From IMG/VR virus record IMGVR_UViG_3300022839_000040, positions 1 to 38,188 of that record: a stretch of DNA of 38,188 nucleotides. One strand, written 5' to 3'. Origin of the DNA: a virus. The notes beneath the pieces were generated by a model that saw only the letters and a list, made by a program, of their open reading frames with translations, was not told where the DNA came from and made no database searches. The number at the start of each line of letters is the position of its first letter. Position 1 is the first letter of the stretch. Below are positions 22,214 to 33,600 of this stretch, one piece after another. The translations under genes were made by a program, and so were the position numbers.

Positions 22214-23812
22214 ATGTCACAACAAAAACGTAGCTCAGTAGCAGTAACAGACAAAAAAGATATCGGCGCAGGGCCCTACTTGGCTAAAATTATTAGTCAC
22301 TTAGATCCAAGTTTTATGGGAAGTTTAGAAGTTACTTTACTTAGAAATCAAGGAAACACTATTGGCGAGGATACACAAACATACATTGTAAAATGTGCCC
22401 AGCCATTTTATGGGTACACTGCCTATGAGAACATGGGACAAAATACTGCTACTGACGGAAAAGTTCCAACAATTGAAGCGTTTAACGATACTCAAAAAAG
22501 CTATGGTATGTGGTTCGTACCACCAGATCCGGGAGTAACAGTATTAGTAGTATTTGTTGATGGAGATCCTAGTCAAGGATATTGGATTGGATGTATACCT
22601 AGTAGATTTGCTAATAATATGGTTCCTGCAATCGCAGGGTCAACACAAGTCGATATGGACAAGGCGGACAAAGACAAATATAATACTAAACAGCCATTGC
22701 CAATTGCAGAACTAAATCGTAGATTGAATGCAAAAGACCAGTCAGTTGACATTGATAATAAAAAGAGGCCATTACACCCTATTGCTGAAAGATTCTTAGA
22801 ACAAGGACTAGTAGAAGATGATGTCCGGGGAGTTACTACTTCAAGTGCTAGACGTAATACTCCTAGCATGGTATTCGGAATATCTACTCCAGGACCACTA
22901 GACAAACGTAGCCAAGCAAAGAAAGCAAGATTAGGAACATTGTCAAGCCAAACAACTGCAACAGTTCCAGTCAGCAGACTAGGCGGAACACAGTTTGTCA
23001 TGGACGACGGCGACGATCGTTATCAACGTGCAACGCCAGCAGGAGGTCCAACAGCCGGCCCTGTAAAGTATGCAGATGTACTTGCCGGCGAAAAGGGCGA
23101 CCCTACTATTCCGTACAGCGAATACTTCCGTATCCGTACAAGAACCGGCCACCAACTGCTAATGCATAACAGCGAAGATTTAATCTACATTGGAAATGCT
23201 AGAGGTACATCATGGGTAGAACTGACTAGCAATGGTAAAATAGATATCTATGCTGCCGATAGTATCAGTATCCATACTGAAAATGATTTAAACATTAAAG
23301 CAGCCCGTGATATTAACATGGAAGCTGGCCGCAACATTAATATCAAAACGTTGTCTGGGCAAATGCATGTTGAAACTGCAACAAATTTTGAAGTATTTGC
23401 CAATGCTGATGGCAAAATTACTATAGGTAAGAATCTTGATATACTTGTAGGTGCAAATACAAAAGTATCTCAAGTAGGAACATTTGATCTTAATTCAGGC
23501 GGTGATAACAAATTTAGTACTTCTGGAAACACTAGTATAGGTAGTGCAGGGGATCATAAAGAAACTGCGGCAACTATTAACATGAACAGTGATCTTGCTG
23601 CTGATCCAGCAGTAAATGCCGACTTCGTTAGGCCGTTACCGTTACATGCTAATCCAGTAACGAGTGGTGATAGGAATTGGGCATCAACAAAATATCAGTC
23701 AGGTACCACAAACAGTATTATGAAACGCATACCTATGCACGAGCCTTGGCCGCTGCATGAGAATCAAGCACCTAACTTATTAACTCCGGATAACACGGAT
23801 AGGGACGTATAA
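22214..23812 (+). CDS. 5: Baseplate central spike protein gp5 without lysozyme domain
   Basis: The N-terminal OB-fold region (about residues 18-150) has 'GPYLAKIISHLDPSFMGSLEVTLLR' and 'SYGMWFVPPDPGVTVLVVFVDGDPSQGYWIGCIP', typical of gp5/VgrG. After a linker comes 'RIRTRTGHQLLMHNSEDLIYIGNARG' (about residue 305), leading into the repeating beta-helix of the membrane-piercing spike ('DINMEAGRNINIKTLSGQMHVETA'). The T4 lysozyme domain (residues about 174-340 of T4 gp5) is absent and replaced by a charged linker (about 150-270). The length of 532 aa compares with 575. Membrane puncture should remain; cell-wall digestion must come from another protein. It follows the hub gene with one base between. 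Confidence 0.9.
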   Translation: MSQQKRSSVAVTDKKDIGAGPYLAKIISHLDPSFMGSLEVTLLRNQGNTIGEDTQTYIVKCAQPFYGYTAYENMGQNTATDGKVPTIEAFNDTQKSYGMWFVPPDPGVTVLVVFVDGDPSQGYWIGCIPSRFANNMVPAIAGSTQVDMDKADKDKYNTKQPLPIAELNRRLNAKDQSVDIDNKKRPLHPIAERFLEQGLVEDDVRGVTTSSARRNTPSMVFGISTPGPLDKRSQAKKARLGTLSSQTTATVPVSRLGGTQFVMDDGDDRYQRATPAGGPTAGPVKYADVLAGEKGDPTIPYSEYFRIRTRTGHQLLMHNSEDLIYIGNARGTSWVELTSNGKIDIYAADSISIHTENDLNIKAARDINMEAGRNINIKTLSGQMHVETATNFEVFANADGKITIGKNLDILVGANTKVSQVGTFDLNSGGDNKFSTSGNTSIGSAGDHKETAATINMNSDLAADPAVNADFVRPLPLHANPVTSGDRNWASTKYQSGTTNSIMKRIPMHEPWPLHENQAPNLLTPDNTDRDV

Positions 23813-23813
23813 C

Positions 23814-24251
23814 ATGGCCAATAAATTATATAATCAAAAAACTGTTGCAGTTAATAAAGCATCGGTCGGCGATGCAGGAGGCAGCTTTGCCTACAAAGGA
23901 TTTAGTTCAAGCGAAACTAAAAAGAACTTTAAGCTCTATGATATAGACTTAGTCAAACAGGATTTACTCAATCATTTTTATATCCGTAAGGGTGAAAAAT
24001 TAGAAAATCCAGAGTTTGGTACAATTATCTGGGACATGCTGTTCGAACAATTTACTGAAGATGTAAAAAATATGATTGCCAAAGATGTTGAGGACATTAT
24101 CAATTATGATCCTCGTATTGCGGTAAATCAAGTACAAATAGATAGTACTGACCAGGGTATTAGAATACAAGCAGATATTACATATATACCCTTTAACATT
24201 AACGAGCGCATGAGTTTTAATTTCGACAAGGACAATTCCGTCATTAACTGA
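23814..24251 (+). CDS. 25: Baseplate wedge protein gp25
   Basis: A 145-aa protein (T4: 132) with the gp25-type fold: 'LYDIDLVKQDLLNHFYIRKGEKLENPEFGTIIWDMLFEQFTEDVKN' followed by 'DVEDIINYDPRI' and 'VNQVQID'. The 'RKGE...NPxFGTxIWDxLFE' block is diagnostic. gp25 links the wedges to the sheath and triggers contraction; related proteins serve type VI secretion systems and pyocins. It lies between gp5 and gp6 in the same operon. Confidence 0.95.
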   Translation: MANKLYNQKTVAVNKASVGDAGGSFAYKGFSSSETKKNFKLYDIDLVKQDLLNHFYIRKGEKLENPEFGTIIWDMLFEQFTEDVKNMIAKDVEDIINYDPRIAVNQVQIDSTDQGIRIQADITYIPFNINERMSFNFDKDNSVIN

Positions 24252-24267
24252 GCACATTATTTTGTTT

Positions 24268-24275
24268 GGTAAATA
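24268..24275 (+). promoter_or_regulatory. Weak late-promoter-like site before gp6
   Basis: GGTAAATA, one base off the ATAAATA core, lies 18 bases before the gp6 ATG in a 42-base gap, the largest gap in the baseplate run. A secondary promoter is possible but the match is weak. Confidence 0.2.
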
Positions 24276-24293
24276 TGATTATAGGACTGAAAG

Positions 24294-27200
24294 ATGACAA
24301 CGACAACAAGACAAAATAACTTAATTTTAAACCAAGATTGGACTAGAATCTATCAGACGTTTAGTAATGCTGACTTTAAAAGTTACGACTTTGAAAATTT
24401 ACGTCGTGTCATTATTACCTATCTCCGTGAAAACTATCCGGAAGATTTTAACGATTATATTGAGTCATCTGAGTACATGGCTCTTATTGATGCTGTTGCA
24501 TTTTTAGGTCAAAGTCTTGCTTTCCGTATTGATCTAGCATCAAGAGAAAACTTTATTGAGCTTGCAGAGCGTAAGGAAAGTGTCCTACGTCTTGCTCGTA
24601 TGTTAAGCTACAACGCCAAAAGAAACATCTCTTCTAGCGGTCTTTTAAAATTCTCTACAGTTACAACTACCGAAGACATTCTTGATAGTAACGGTAAAAA
24701 CTTAGCACAGCAAATTATCTCTTGGAACGACCCAACTAACACTAACTGGTTAGAACAATTCATAACTGTGTTAAACTCTGCAATGGCAGATAATACAGAG
24801 TTTGGTCGTAGTCAAGGTAGTGCAACTATACAAGGCATTCCTACAGAACAATATAGATTGCGTAGCACCAGCACAGATGTTGCAGTTTACACATTTAACA
24901 AAACTGTAGCCGGCCGCGGCATGGCTTTTGAAATTGTAAGCACGTCATTTAATGGTAGCACCAGCATATACGAAGAACCGCCGGTTCCTGGTAATCAAGT
25001 AGGATTTGTCTACCGTAATGACGGCAAAGGGCCTGGTAGTTCTAACACTGGTTTTTACTTGATGTTTAAACAGGGCAGTTTAGAGCTTGCAGACTTTAAT
25101 ATTGAAGTTCCTACAACTAATGAAACAGTCTCAGTTGACAGTGTTAACATTAATAACAATGATGTATGGTTATACAGCCTAAGCTCAACAGGCACACAAC
25201 TAAATGAATGGACTCCGGTATCTACGTTACTAGGTAACAATATTGCCTACAATAGTCTAAGTCAAGATATTAGAAATATCTACTCAGTTGTTACTAAAGA
25301 AAACGACCGTATTGATTTAAAATTTGCTGATGGAGTATACGGTAATATTCCACAAGGTGCATTTAGAGTTTACTATAGAGTTAGTAACGGATTATCATAT
25401 ACTATTGCACCGGCAGAAATGCGCGGTATTAACATTGCAGTTCCTTATACTAACAAACAAGGAGTACAGCATACATTAACTATTGGGCTAGCATTGCAGT
25501 CAAGTGTATCTTCAAGTGCAGCTTCTGAAGATATTGACACTATTAGAACAAATGCACCTGCGGTATATTATACACAAAATAGAATGATTACTGGTGAAGA
25601 TTACAATCTTGCACCGTTATCAAGTAGCCAAGATATTTTAAAAATTAAAGCAGTTAATAGAACAAGTAGCGGAATTTCTCGCAACTTTGAAATTATTGAT
25701 GCCAGCGGAAAATACAGTTCAGTTAATGTATTTGCAAATGACGGATTCTTATATAAAGAAGAAATTGAAAGAGCATTGACTTTTAACTGGTCAAACCGAA
25801 TAGATATTATTAATTTTATTAAGCGTAGTGTTGAGCCTGTATTTACAGACACCGATGTTTATAACTTCTACATAACTAATTTTGATAAAATAACATTCAC
25901 TGAAACTAACACTGTATGGGAACAAACAACAACTCAAGTAAATCTTACTACCGGGTATTTTAAAAACTCAGTAGACCAATCGTTATTCCAAGTTGGCACT
26001 TATTCTACTAATAATTTAAAATATGTTAAATTTGGTGCGTTGGTTAAATTTGTTCCTCCTACAGGTAAAGCATTTAAGAATGGACAAATTGTAGACATTA
26101 ACCTTGCAGATTCGTTGCAAACTGATCGACTGTGGACCAAAGTAATTAAAGTTGTCGGCGACGGTACAAATTCTGGCAGAGGTATATTAACATCGGGACT
26201 AGGTCCTGTGTCGTTTAGTGATACTATTCCGTCTGGAGCAATAGCTCAGCGTATTATTCCAAAATTTGTAAATGATCTGCCTGCTGCATTAGAATCGGAA
26301 ATTGTTAATCAAGTATCTCAAAATTTAAATTTTGGACTGCGATTTGAAGTTGAAGCATCAACATGGAATATTATCACTTCATCTAACCTAGATTCAGTTA
26401 GTGACTTTAGTTTAGGACGTTCAGGTGACACTACTAGCAACAATTTAGATGCATCATGGATAATTGCATTTATTAGAGAAGCAGATCAATATAGAGTACG
26501 GATACGAGGCCTAGACTATATTGCTGGTAGTGTTGAACAAAATAGATTTTACTATGATGTTAACCAAAAACAATACAATAATCAAGTTGGCGCAGTTGTA
26601 AAAGATACTGTAACAATTTTAGGAATCAACACAGTTAGCGATGGATCAGGTAGTGCTATCAAGCAGGATTTCGCATTTGAAGTTACCGATACTATTAAAT
26701 TTGACGATGGATATGAAAGTGCAAAAGAAATCAAAGTTGCATTTTCAGATATTGACAGCGACGGCGTTATTGATAATCCTGAGCAATTTGAACAGATTAT
26801 AGGTGAAGATGCAGATTTAAATTATCTATTCTTCCAAGAAGTAACAGATTCTGCAGGAAACACAACATACGAATTGGTTGATAATTCTTCTAATAATATC
26901 ACAGTGGTACAGAAAGAATCACTAGTTAACGTTAATGATTATGCCAACGGCAATTTAATTTATTTTTATGACTTTGCAGAAAATCGTGTTAAGCGAGTAA
27001 ACAAAGTTACTAACACATTGATATTAGAAAGCTCCTACAAAGGAGTAGTTGGTAGAGATAAATTAAAATTCCAATACGTGCATAACGCTAGTGTTGATCG
27101 CCGAATTGATCCTAGCGTAAGTAATATTATTGATGTATTTTTAATGACTAGAAGTTATGATACTGCTTATAGGATTTATCTAGCAGGCGGAAGTACAGAA

Positions 27201-27674
27201 CCAGAAGCACCTAGCAGCGATAGTTTGCAAATAACGTTTGGTACAAATCTAAATGCGATTAAATCGATCAGCGATGAGATTATATATCATCCGGTAACCT
27301 ACAAAGTATTATTTGGCAGCACTGCGGCAGCGAATCTACAAGCACAATTTAAAGTAGTTAAGAATCCTAATAAAGCAATCAACGACAACGACCTCAAAGT
27401 AAGAATTATCACAGCTATTAATGAGTTCTTTGATATAAACAATTGGGACTTCGGAGATAGATTTTACTTAAGTGAAATGAACACATATATACTAAATCAA
27501 ACAGCACCAGACATTAGCAATTTAACAATAACACCAAGACAGGCTAGTTTAGCATTTGGTAGTTTATTTGAAATTCAAAGCGGGCCTGACGAAATTTTAA
27601 TCAGCGGCGCAACAGTAGATGATGTAGAAATAGTGTCAGCAATAACAACCGCCGAAGTCGGTTCTAGCGTTTAA
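24294..27674 (+). CDS. 6: Baseplate wedge protein gp6
   Basis: The core wedge protein that forms the inner iris of the baseplate. The N-terminal block 'ADFKSYDFENLRRVIITYLRENYPEDFNDYIESSEYMALIDAVAFLGQSLAFRIDLASRENFIELAERKESVLRLARMLSY' is diagnostic of gp6, and later 'RMITGEDYNLAPLSSSQDILKIKAVNRTSSG' and the C-terminal 'INEFFDINNWDFGDRFYLSEMNTYI' also fit the gp6/gpJ-like family. At 1126 aa it is much longer than T4 gp6 (660 aa); the extra residues lie mainly in the central beta-rich portion. It is followed 22 bases later by the giant gene. Confidence 0.95.
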   Translation: MTTTTRQNNLILNQDWTRIYQTFSNADFKSYDFENLRRVIITYLRENYPEDFNDYIESSEYMALIDAVAFLGQSLAFRIDLASRENFIELAERKESVLRLARMLSYNAKRNISSSGLLKFSTVTTTEDILDSNGKNLAQQIISWNDPTNTNWLEQFITVLNSAMADNTEFGRSQGSATIQGIPTEQYRLRSTSTDVAVYTFNKTVAGRGMAFEIVSTSFNGSTSIYEEPPVPGNQVGFVYRNDGKGPGSSNTGFYLMFKQGSLELADFNIEVPTTNETVSVDSVNINNNDVWLYSLSSTGTQLNEWTPVSTLLGNNIAYNSLSQDIRNIYSVVTKENDRIDLKFADGVYGNIPQGAFRVYYRVSNGLSYTIAPAEMRGINIAVPYTNKQGVQHTLTIGLALQSSVSSSAASEDIDTIRTNAPAVYYTQNRMITGEDYNLAPLSSSQDILKIKAVNRTSSGISRNFEIIDASGKYSSVNVFANDGFLYKEEIERALTFNWSNRIDIINFIKRSVEPVFTDTDVYNFYITNFDKITFTETNTVWEQTTTQVNLTTGYFKNSVDQSLFQVGTYSTNNLKYVKFGALVKFVPPTGKAFKNGQIVDINLADSLQTDRLWTKVIKVVGDGTNSGRGILTSGLGPVSFSDTIPSGAIAQRIIPKFVNDLPAALESEIVNQVSQNLNFGLRFEVEASTWNIITSSNLDSVSDFSLGRSGDTTSNNLDASWIIAFIREADQYRVRIRGLDYIAGSVEQNRFYYDVNQKQYNNQVGAVVKDTVTILGINTVSDGSGSAIKQDFAFEVTDTIKFDDGYESAKEIKVAFSDIDSDGVIDNPEQFEQIIGEDADLNYLFFQEVTDSAGNTTYELVDNSSNNITVVQKESLVNVNDYANGNLIYFYDFAENRVKRVNKVTNTLILESSYKGVVGRDKLKFQYVHNASVDRRIDPSVSNIIDVFLMTRSYDTAYRIYLAGGSTEPEAPSSDSLQITFGTNLNAIKSISDEIIYHPVTYKVLFGSTAAANLQAQFKVVKNPNKAINDNDLKVRIITAINEFFDINNWDFGDRFYLSEMNTYILNQTAPDISNLTITPRQASLAFGSLFEIQSGPDEILISGATVDDVEIVSAITTAEVGSSV

Positions 27675-27696
27675 CAGAGTATTAAGAAGATAAAAT

Positions 27697-30600
27697 ATGG
27701 CAGATAAAAAATTCCCTCAAAGCGGTTTACCAATCAGAAAAACTGTTGAATTGTTACCAACAGTTTTTAGATCAGACGCGAATGACAAATTCATGTCGGC
27801 AGTGGTTGATCCGTTAGTTCAACCAGGCACCTTACAAAAGTTAGTAGGATATGTTGGAAGACGCTATGGAAATACATACAACGGATCTGATATCTATATT
27901 GATACTGATAATACACTACGTAGCAGATATCAGTTAGAACCTGGAGTAGTTTCTAGAACCAATAACACTGTAGACAGTTTCTACGATTATCTCGATTTTA
28001 AAAATCAATTACAGTTCTTTGGAAATACAGAGGAACGTGACGACTTAATCACAGGCCAAGAACACTACAGTTGGAATCCTCCTATTGACTGGGACAAGTT
28101 TATTAACTATCGCGAATACTACTGGGAACCTAGTGGACCACCAGCGATACCAGTATTCGGTCAATCAGCAAAAATTATTAGCACATACAAAGTTGCTCTC
28201 GGATTAAACTCTTTTATCTTTACTCCTGATTCATTTACTAATAATCCAACAATTACACTATACCGTGGCCAATCATATAAATTTCAAATTAAAGCACCTA
28301 AAGAAGGGTTTGCAATTAGAACAAACTATGACACTGGCTCATTAATATTCAATCCAGCCCGCCCATATTCTGCAAACGAACAAGCGGTATATGATGGCAA
28401 ACTATGGAAAGCTAAAGTAGCAATTGCGTCTGGAGCCAGCAGTAGTATTACGCTTGGAAGTCAGGATTGGGAATTTATAGCACTTGTAGCGTCAGGCACT
28501 GCCCTTGACTATAGCATTGGTGTTACTAATAATGGAATTGAAAACGGAACCTTAACTTTTAAAGTACCGTACGACGCACCTGATGTATTATTCTATCAAA
28601 GTTTAATTGATCCTAACAAGTTTGGTAGGTTTCTAATTACTGATATTGAGGCAAACACAAAGATAAACATTGATAAAGACATCATTGGCAAAATAACCTA
28701 CACTAGCAGCAACGGAATAACATTCTCAAACGGCATGGTTTTAGAATTTAGAGGACAAGTTACTCCTTTAAAATATAGTCTAGACAGTTGGCTAGTAGAA
28801 GGAGTAGGCACAGCAATTACATTAACACGGTTTGCAGATCTTATTGTTCCTGTGTTGACAACAGATACTCCGGAAGTTGTATTTGATAATGAAGGATTTG
28901 ATACTCAGCCGTTTGACGATGCAACAACATATCCTGCACAGAAAGATTATATCACTATCAAACGTGATAGCAAAGATACTAATCCTTGGAGTCGTTATAA
29001 CCGTTGGTTCCACCGAAATGTATTAGAATATTCTTACACTTTACGAGGCGAAGATTTTTCAGCAACTGAATCTCAAAGAGCAAAACGTCCTATCATTGAG
29101 TTTAAGTCAAACATTCAATTGTTTAATCATGGTAGTATTTCTAAAGAAGTTGTAGACTATATTGATGATTATACAACAGATGTATTTTCTAAAATAGAAG
29201 GTAGTGTTGGCTACAACATTGATGGAGAAAATTTATTTGAAGGCGCTCGAATTTTAGTAACTGCTGATACTGATATTCTTGCAAACAATAAAATTTACGA
29301 AGTTAACTTTATTACACATAATAACAAAAAACGAATACATTTAGCAGAAACTACAGATTCTGATTCTGTAGCAGGCGCCGGAGTATTAGTACGTCGAGGT
29401 AAGAATAACGGCGGATTGATGTATTATTTCAATGGATCAAGTTGGTTAGCTAGCCAAGCAAAAACAGCAGTCAACCAGCCTCCGCTATTTGATGTGTTTG
29501 ACAGTAATGGAATAAGTTTTTCCAATACTGATACGTACCCTATAAATTCTTTTAACGGAAACAAACTATTTGCATACAAGATTGGAAACAGTATTGCGGA
29601 CAAAGAATTAGGATTTAGTCTAAGTTACTTGAATATTGACAATGTGGGCGACATCCAGTTTGACTGGAATTGGGAAATTGATAATTTCACATACACTCTT
29701 GATCAATTAGAGTTGACTAAAAATATATCTAGCGGATATTTCAAAATTAATCCAGACGATGTTTATTTAAACGGATGGACTAAAACTGATAATACATATA
29801 TCCAGCCTATCATTGATAGTCAGGTCATTACCGAAGTAACTAACACTATAAAGTTAACAACTATTAACTGGGATAATGTTACTGATAATACTAATTTAAT
29901 AATTAATTTCTATGTTAACCAACAGCAAAAACAAGTAACGCCTATTACTAGAGAGCGCGGAGTATTCACTTTTGCAAATAATTTTGCAGTTGACGACGTT
30001 GTATATGTTAAAATAATTACAGATTTGTCTCCAGATACCGGGTATTATGAAATGCCGGTTAGTCTTGAAAAGAATCCGTTAAATCAAGCATTAACAACTT
30101 TTACATTAGGCCAGGCAATTGATCACGTAGCTGGATCAGTTGAGTTTGATACTAGATATTCTGGAAATATTCCAGGCATTTCTAATATTCGAGATCTAGA
30201 TGACTACCAACCGTTTGCAAAAAGATTTTTAAAGCATTCTGGAATTGCACCGTTAGCAGTTAGTTTATTATGTGATAAAACTTCTAACATAATTAAATCA
30301 ATTCAACATGCTAGAAAATCTTATACAGATTTTAAAAATAATTTTATTGCTAGGTCTACTACTATAGATTATAACGATAACTTAATTAATTTTGTTGATG
30401 ATATCATTACCGACTTAACCAAGACAAAAAATGCAGATAGTGCATTTTCAAATTCTGACATGATTGGCAGCGGCGCATTTATTGCTATCAACTATACAGT
30501 AGAAGATACTGGAATTACAACATTTGCATTATCAGAGAAATTTACACTAACTGAACTAAGCAACAGAGCAGTTTATGTTTACATAAACAATCAACAGTTA

Positions 30601-33600
30601 TTGAACGCTACAGAATATGAATTTAATGCTACTTTTGGTTTTATAACTATTTTAGCTGACTTGGCAGAAAACGACGAAGTTGAAATTAGAGAATATATTT
30701 CGACAGCAGCAAACTATATTCCGTCAACACCAACATCAATGGGACTGTATAAAAAATACACACCAATGAAATTTGTCGATGATACTTACCAAGAACCTAG
30801 AGAAGTAATTCAAGGCCACGACGGTAGTATTACTGCCTCTTACGGTGATTTCCGTGATGATCTATTATTAGAACTAGAATACAGAATTTACAACAACATT
30901 AAGCAAGAATATAATACAGCTATTTTTGATAATGATTTAGTAGTAGGCGGATACTACAGTAACGTATTGTATACTAAATCTCAATTAGACGGCATTGTTG
31001 TGCAAGAGTTTTTAAAGTGGGTTCAAAACACAAATATTAACTATACAATTAACGAGTATTTTGATAGTGAAAATTCTTTCACTTACACATACAGTAACAT
31101 GACCGACCCATCTGGTACACAAAATTTGCCAGGGTACTGGAGAGGAGTATACCAGTGGTTCTTTGACACTGATCGCCCACATCGTTGCCCTTGGGAAATG
31201 TTAGGATTTTCAGAGCAGCCAGTATGGTGGGAAGCAGAGTACGGTTCTGCTCCTTATACTAGCGGCAACTTAATTCTTTGGGAAGACCTTGAAGCTGGCA
31301 TAATCCGCAAAGGCACTACTGCTGGAACGTATGATAGATACAAGCGTCCTGGATTAACAACATATATTCCGGTTGATAGTGACGGTAACTTACTAAGTCC
31401 GTTAGACGCCGGGGTATCTAAAAACTTTACATTGATAAACAACAGAGGAAGCTTCGTATTAGGGGATGTTAGCCCAGCAGAGTATGCTTGGAGATCTAGC
31501 AGCGAATGGCCGTTTGCTGTAACATTAGCAATGTGTTTAATGAAACCGTTTGAATTTATTACAGACAGCTTTGATAGGTCCAATACAACTACAAATATAT
31601 TAGGGCAAACAATTAATTCTAAGACAGGAGTGTTTTCAACTCTTAAAGATATTGTAATATCGACAGCTAGTAACGAACTAACATCTGGGCTAGTGAAATA
31701 TGTCTCAAGTTATATTAGATCTATTGGTGCAGATATTTCAGAAGTTAATACAAAGCTACGAAATCTTGATGTTAATTTATCTACTAGATTGTCAGGCTTT
31801 GTTGACAAAGCTCAACAAAAGTATATTTTAGACAGCAAGAATCCAAGTGCAACTTCTAGTAACATTTACATTCCTGCAGAAAACTACGACATTATTTTTA
31901 ATGTTAGTTCTCCGATCGCAAGTGTTTCCTATAGCGGAGTGATATTAGAAAAATCTGAAGGCGGATGGGTTATAAGTGGCTACGATAATATTCACCCGTA
32001 TTTTAACTACTATCCAGCTGTAGCTAATCAAGCCGATCCTACAATCTCAGTAGGCGGAGTTAGTGAAACATTTACTGACTGGACAACAAATAAAACCTAC
32101 AACAATGGACAGATAGTACGTCGGAATAATACATTTTATAGAGCTTTAAGAACTCATAGTAGCAGTACGGTCTTTGATACAGCCCAGTGGAAAAAATTAC
32201 CACAGTTGCCACTAGTTGGCGCAGTGGAAGCACAACGTCGTAGAACTTTTAATACTTTGAATCTTTCTAGACTCAGCTATGGTGCTAGATTAGATACTGT
32301 GCAAGAAGTAGTTAACTTTCTGCTAGGGTATGAAGCATATCTAAAATCTGTTGGGTTTACCTTTAATAGATACGATCCAGCAAATCAAGTTTCTCAAGAC
32401 TGGACAACAAGCTGCAAAGAATACATGTTCTGGACCAGACAGAATTGGGCAGTAGGGTCTCTAATTACATTAAGCCCAGGCGCAGAAAAATTAGATATTA
32501 CAATTCCAGTAGGAGTTGCTGATAATATTCTAGATGGATTCTACAGTTACCAGTTATTAAAAGCCGACGGAAAACCGTTAGCTCCTAATTTTATTAACGT
32601 TAACAGAAGTTTTCAAAATATCACAGTAGCGACTACTAATACTACAGAAGGTATCCATTACCTAACAGTATACTATGTGCTTAAAGAACACGTTGCTATT
32701 TTCTCTGATCGTACAGTATTCAATGATATTATCTATGACAAGTCAACTGGGTATCGCCAGGATAGGCTAAAGACACAAGGATTCCGCACAGTTGATTGGG
32801 ACGGGGATTACACTAGCCCTGGCTTTTTGTTTGATAACGTTAACATTACTGCCTGGGCTCCTTTTAATGATTATAAGTTAGGAGACATTGTTTCTTATAG
32901 AAGTTACAATTGGACTAGCCTTGTAAACCAATTAGGGTCAGAAACATTTAACAATACTAGCTGGACAAAACTAGATTCAACCCCGGAAAAACAACTAGTT
33001 GCAAACTTTGATTATAAGATCAATCAATTTGAAGATTACTATAATGTAGATGCTGAAGGTACAGGTGAAAGCCAACGTGCTCTAGCACGTCACGCAGTTG
33101 GTTACCAGACTAGAGAATATTTACAAACTCTAGCTGAAGATCCAGTAACACAGTTCCAATTATATCAGGGATTTGTTAGAGAAAAGGGCACAGCAAATGC
33201 AATTTCTAAAGTGTTTAATAAACTAAGTCGTTCAACAGGAGACAGTATTGTACTCAATGAGGAATGGGCATTTAGAGTTGGCCGCGTCGGCGGAACAGAT
33301 CAATTAAGAGAAATTGAGTTTGAATTTTCAAAGAATAAATTTAAAATTGATCCCCAACCGTTTTTATTAACAGCTAATATTGATACAGCTATCACTGATC
33401 AATATTATAGAATCGCACAATCAAATTTTACAGTATCTCCTATAGACTTTACTTTTAATGTAACTCCTGTAGCATACAGCAATGGATTAGAAAAAACGGC
33501 TGGATATGTAAAAAATGATCAAATAGATTTTATATTGAAATCTAGAGACGACATTTTAGATCTTGATATTAATAGTGTTGTAGAAAATGATCATATCTGG

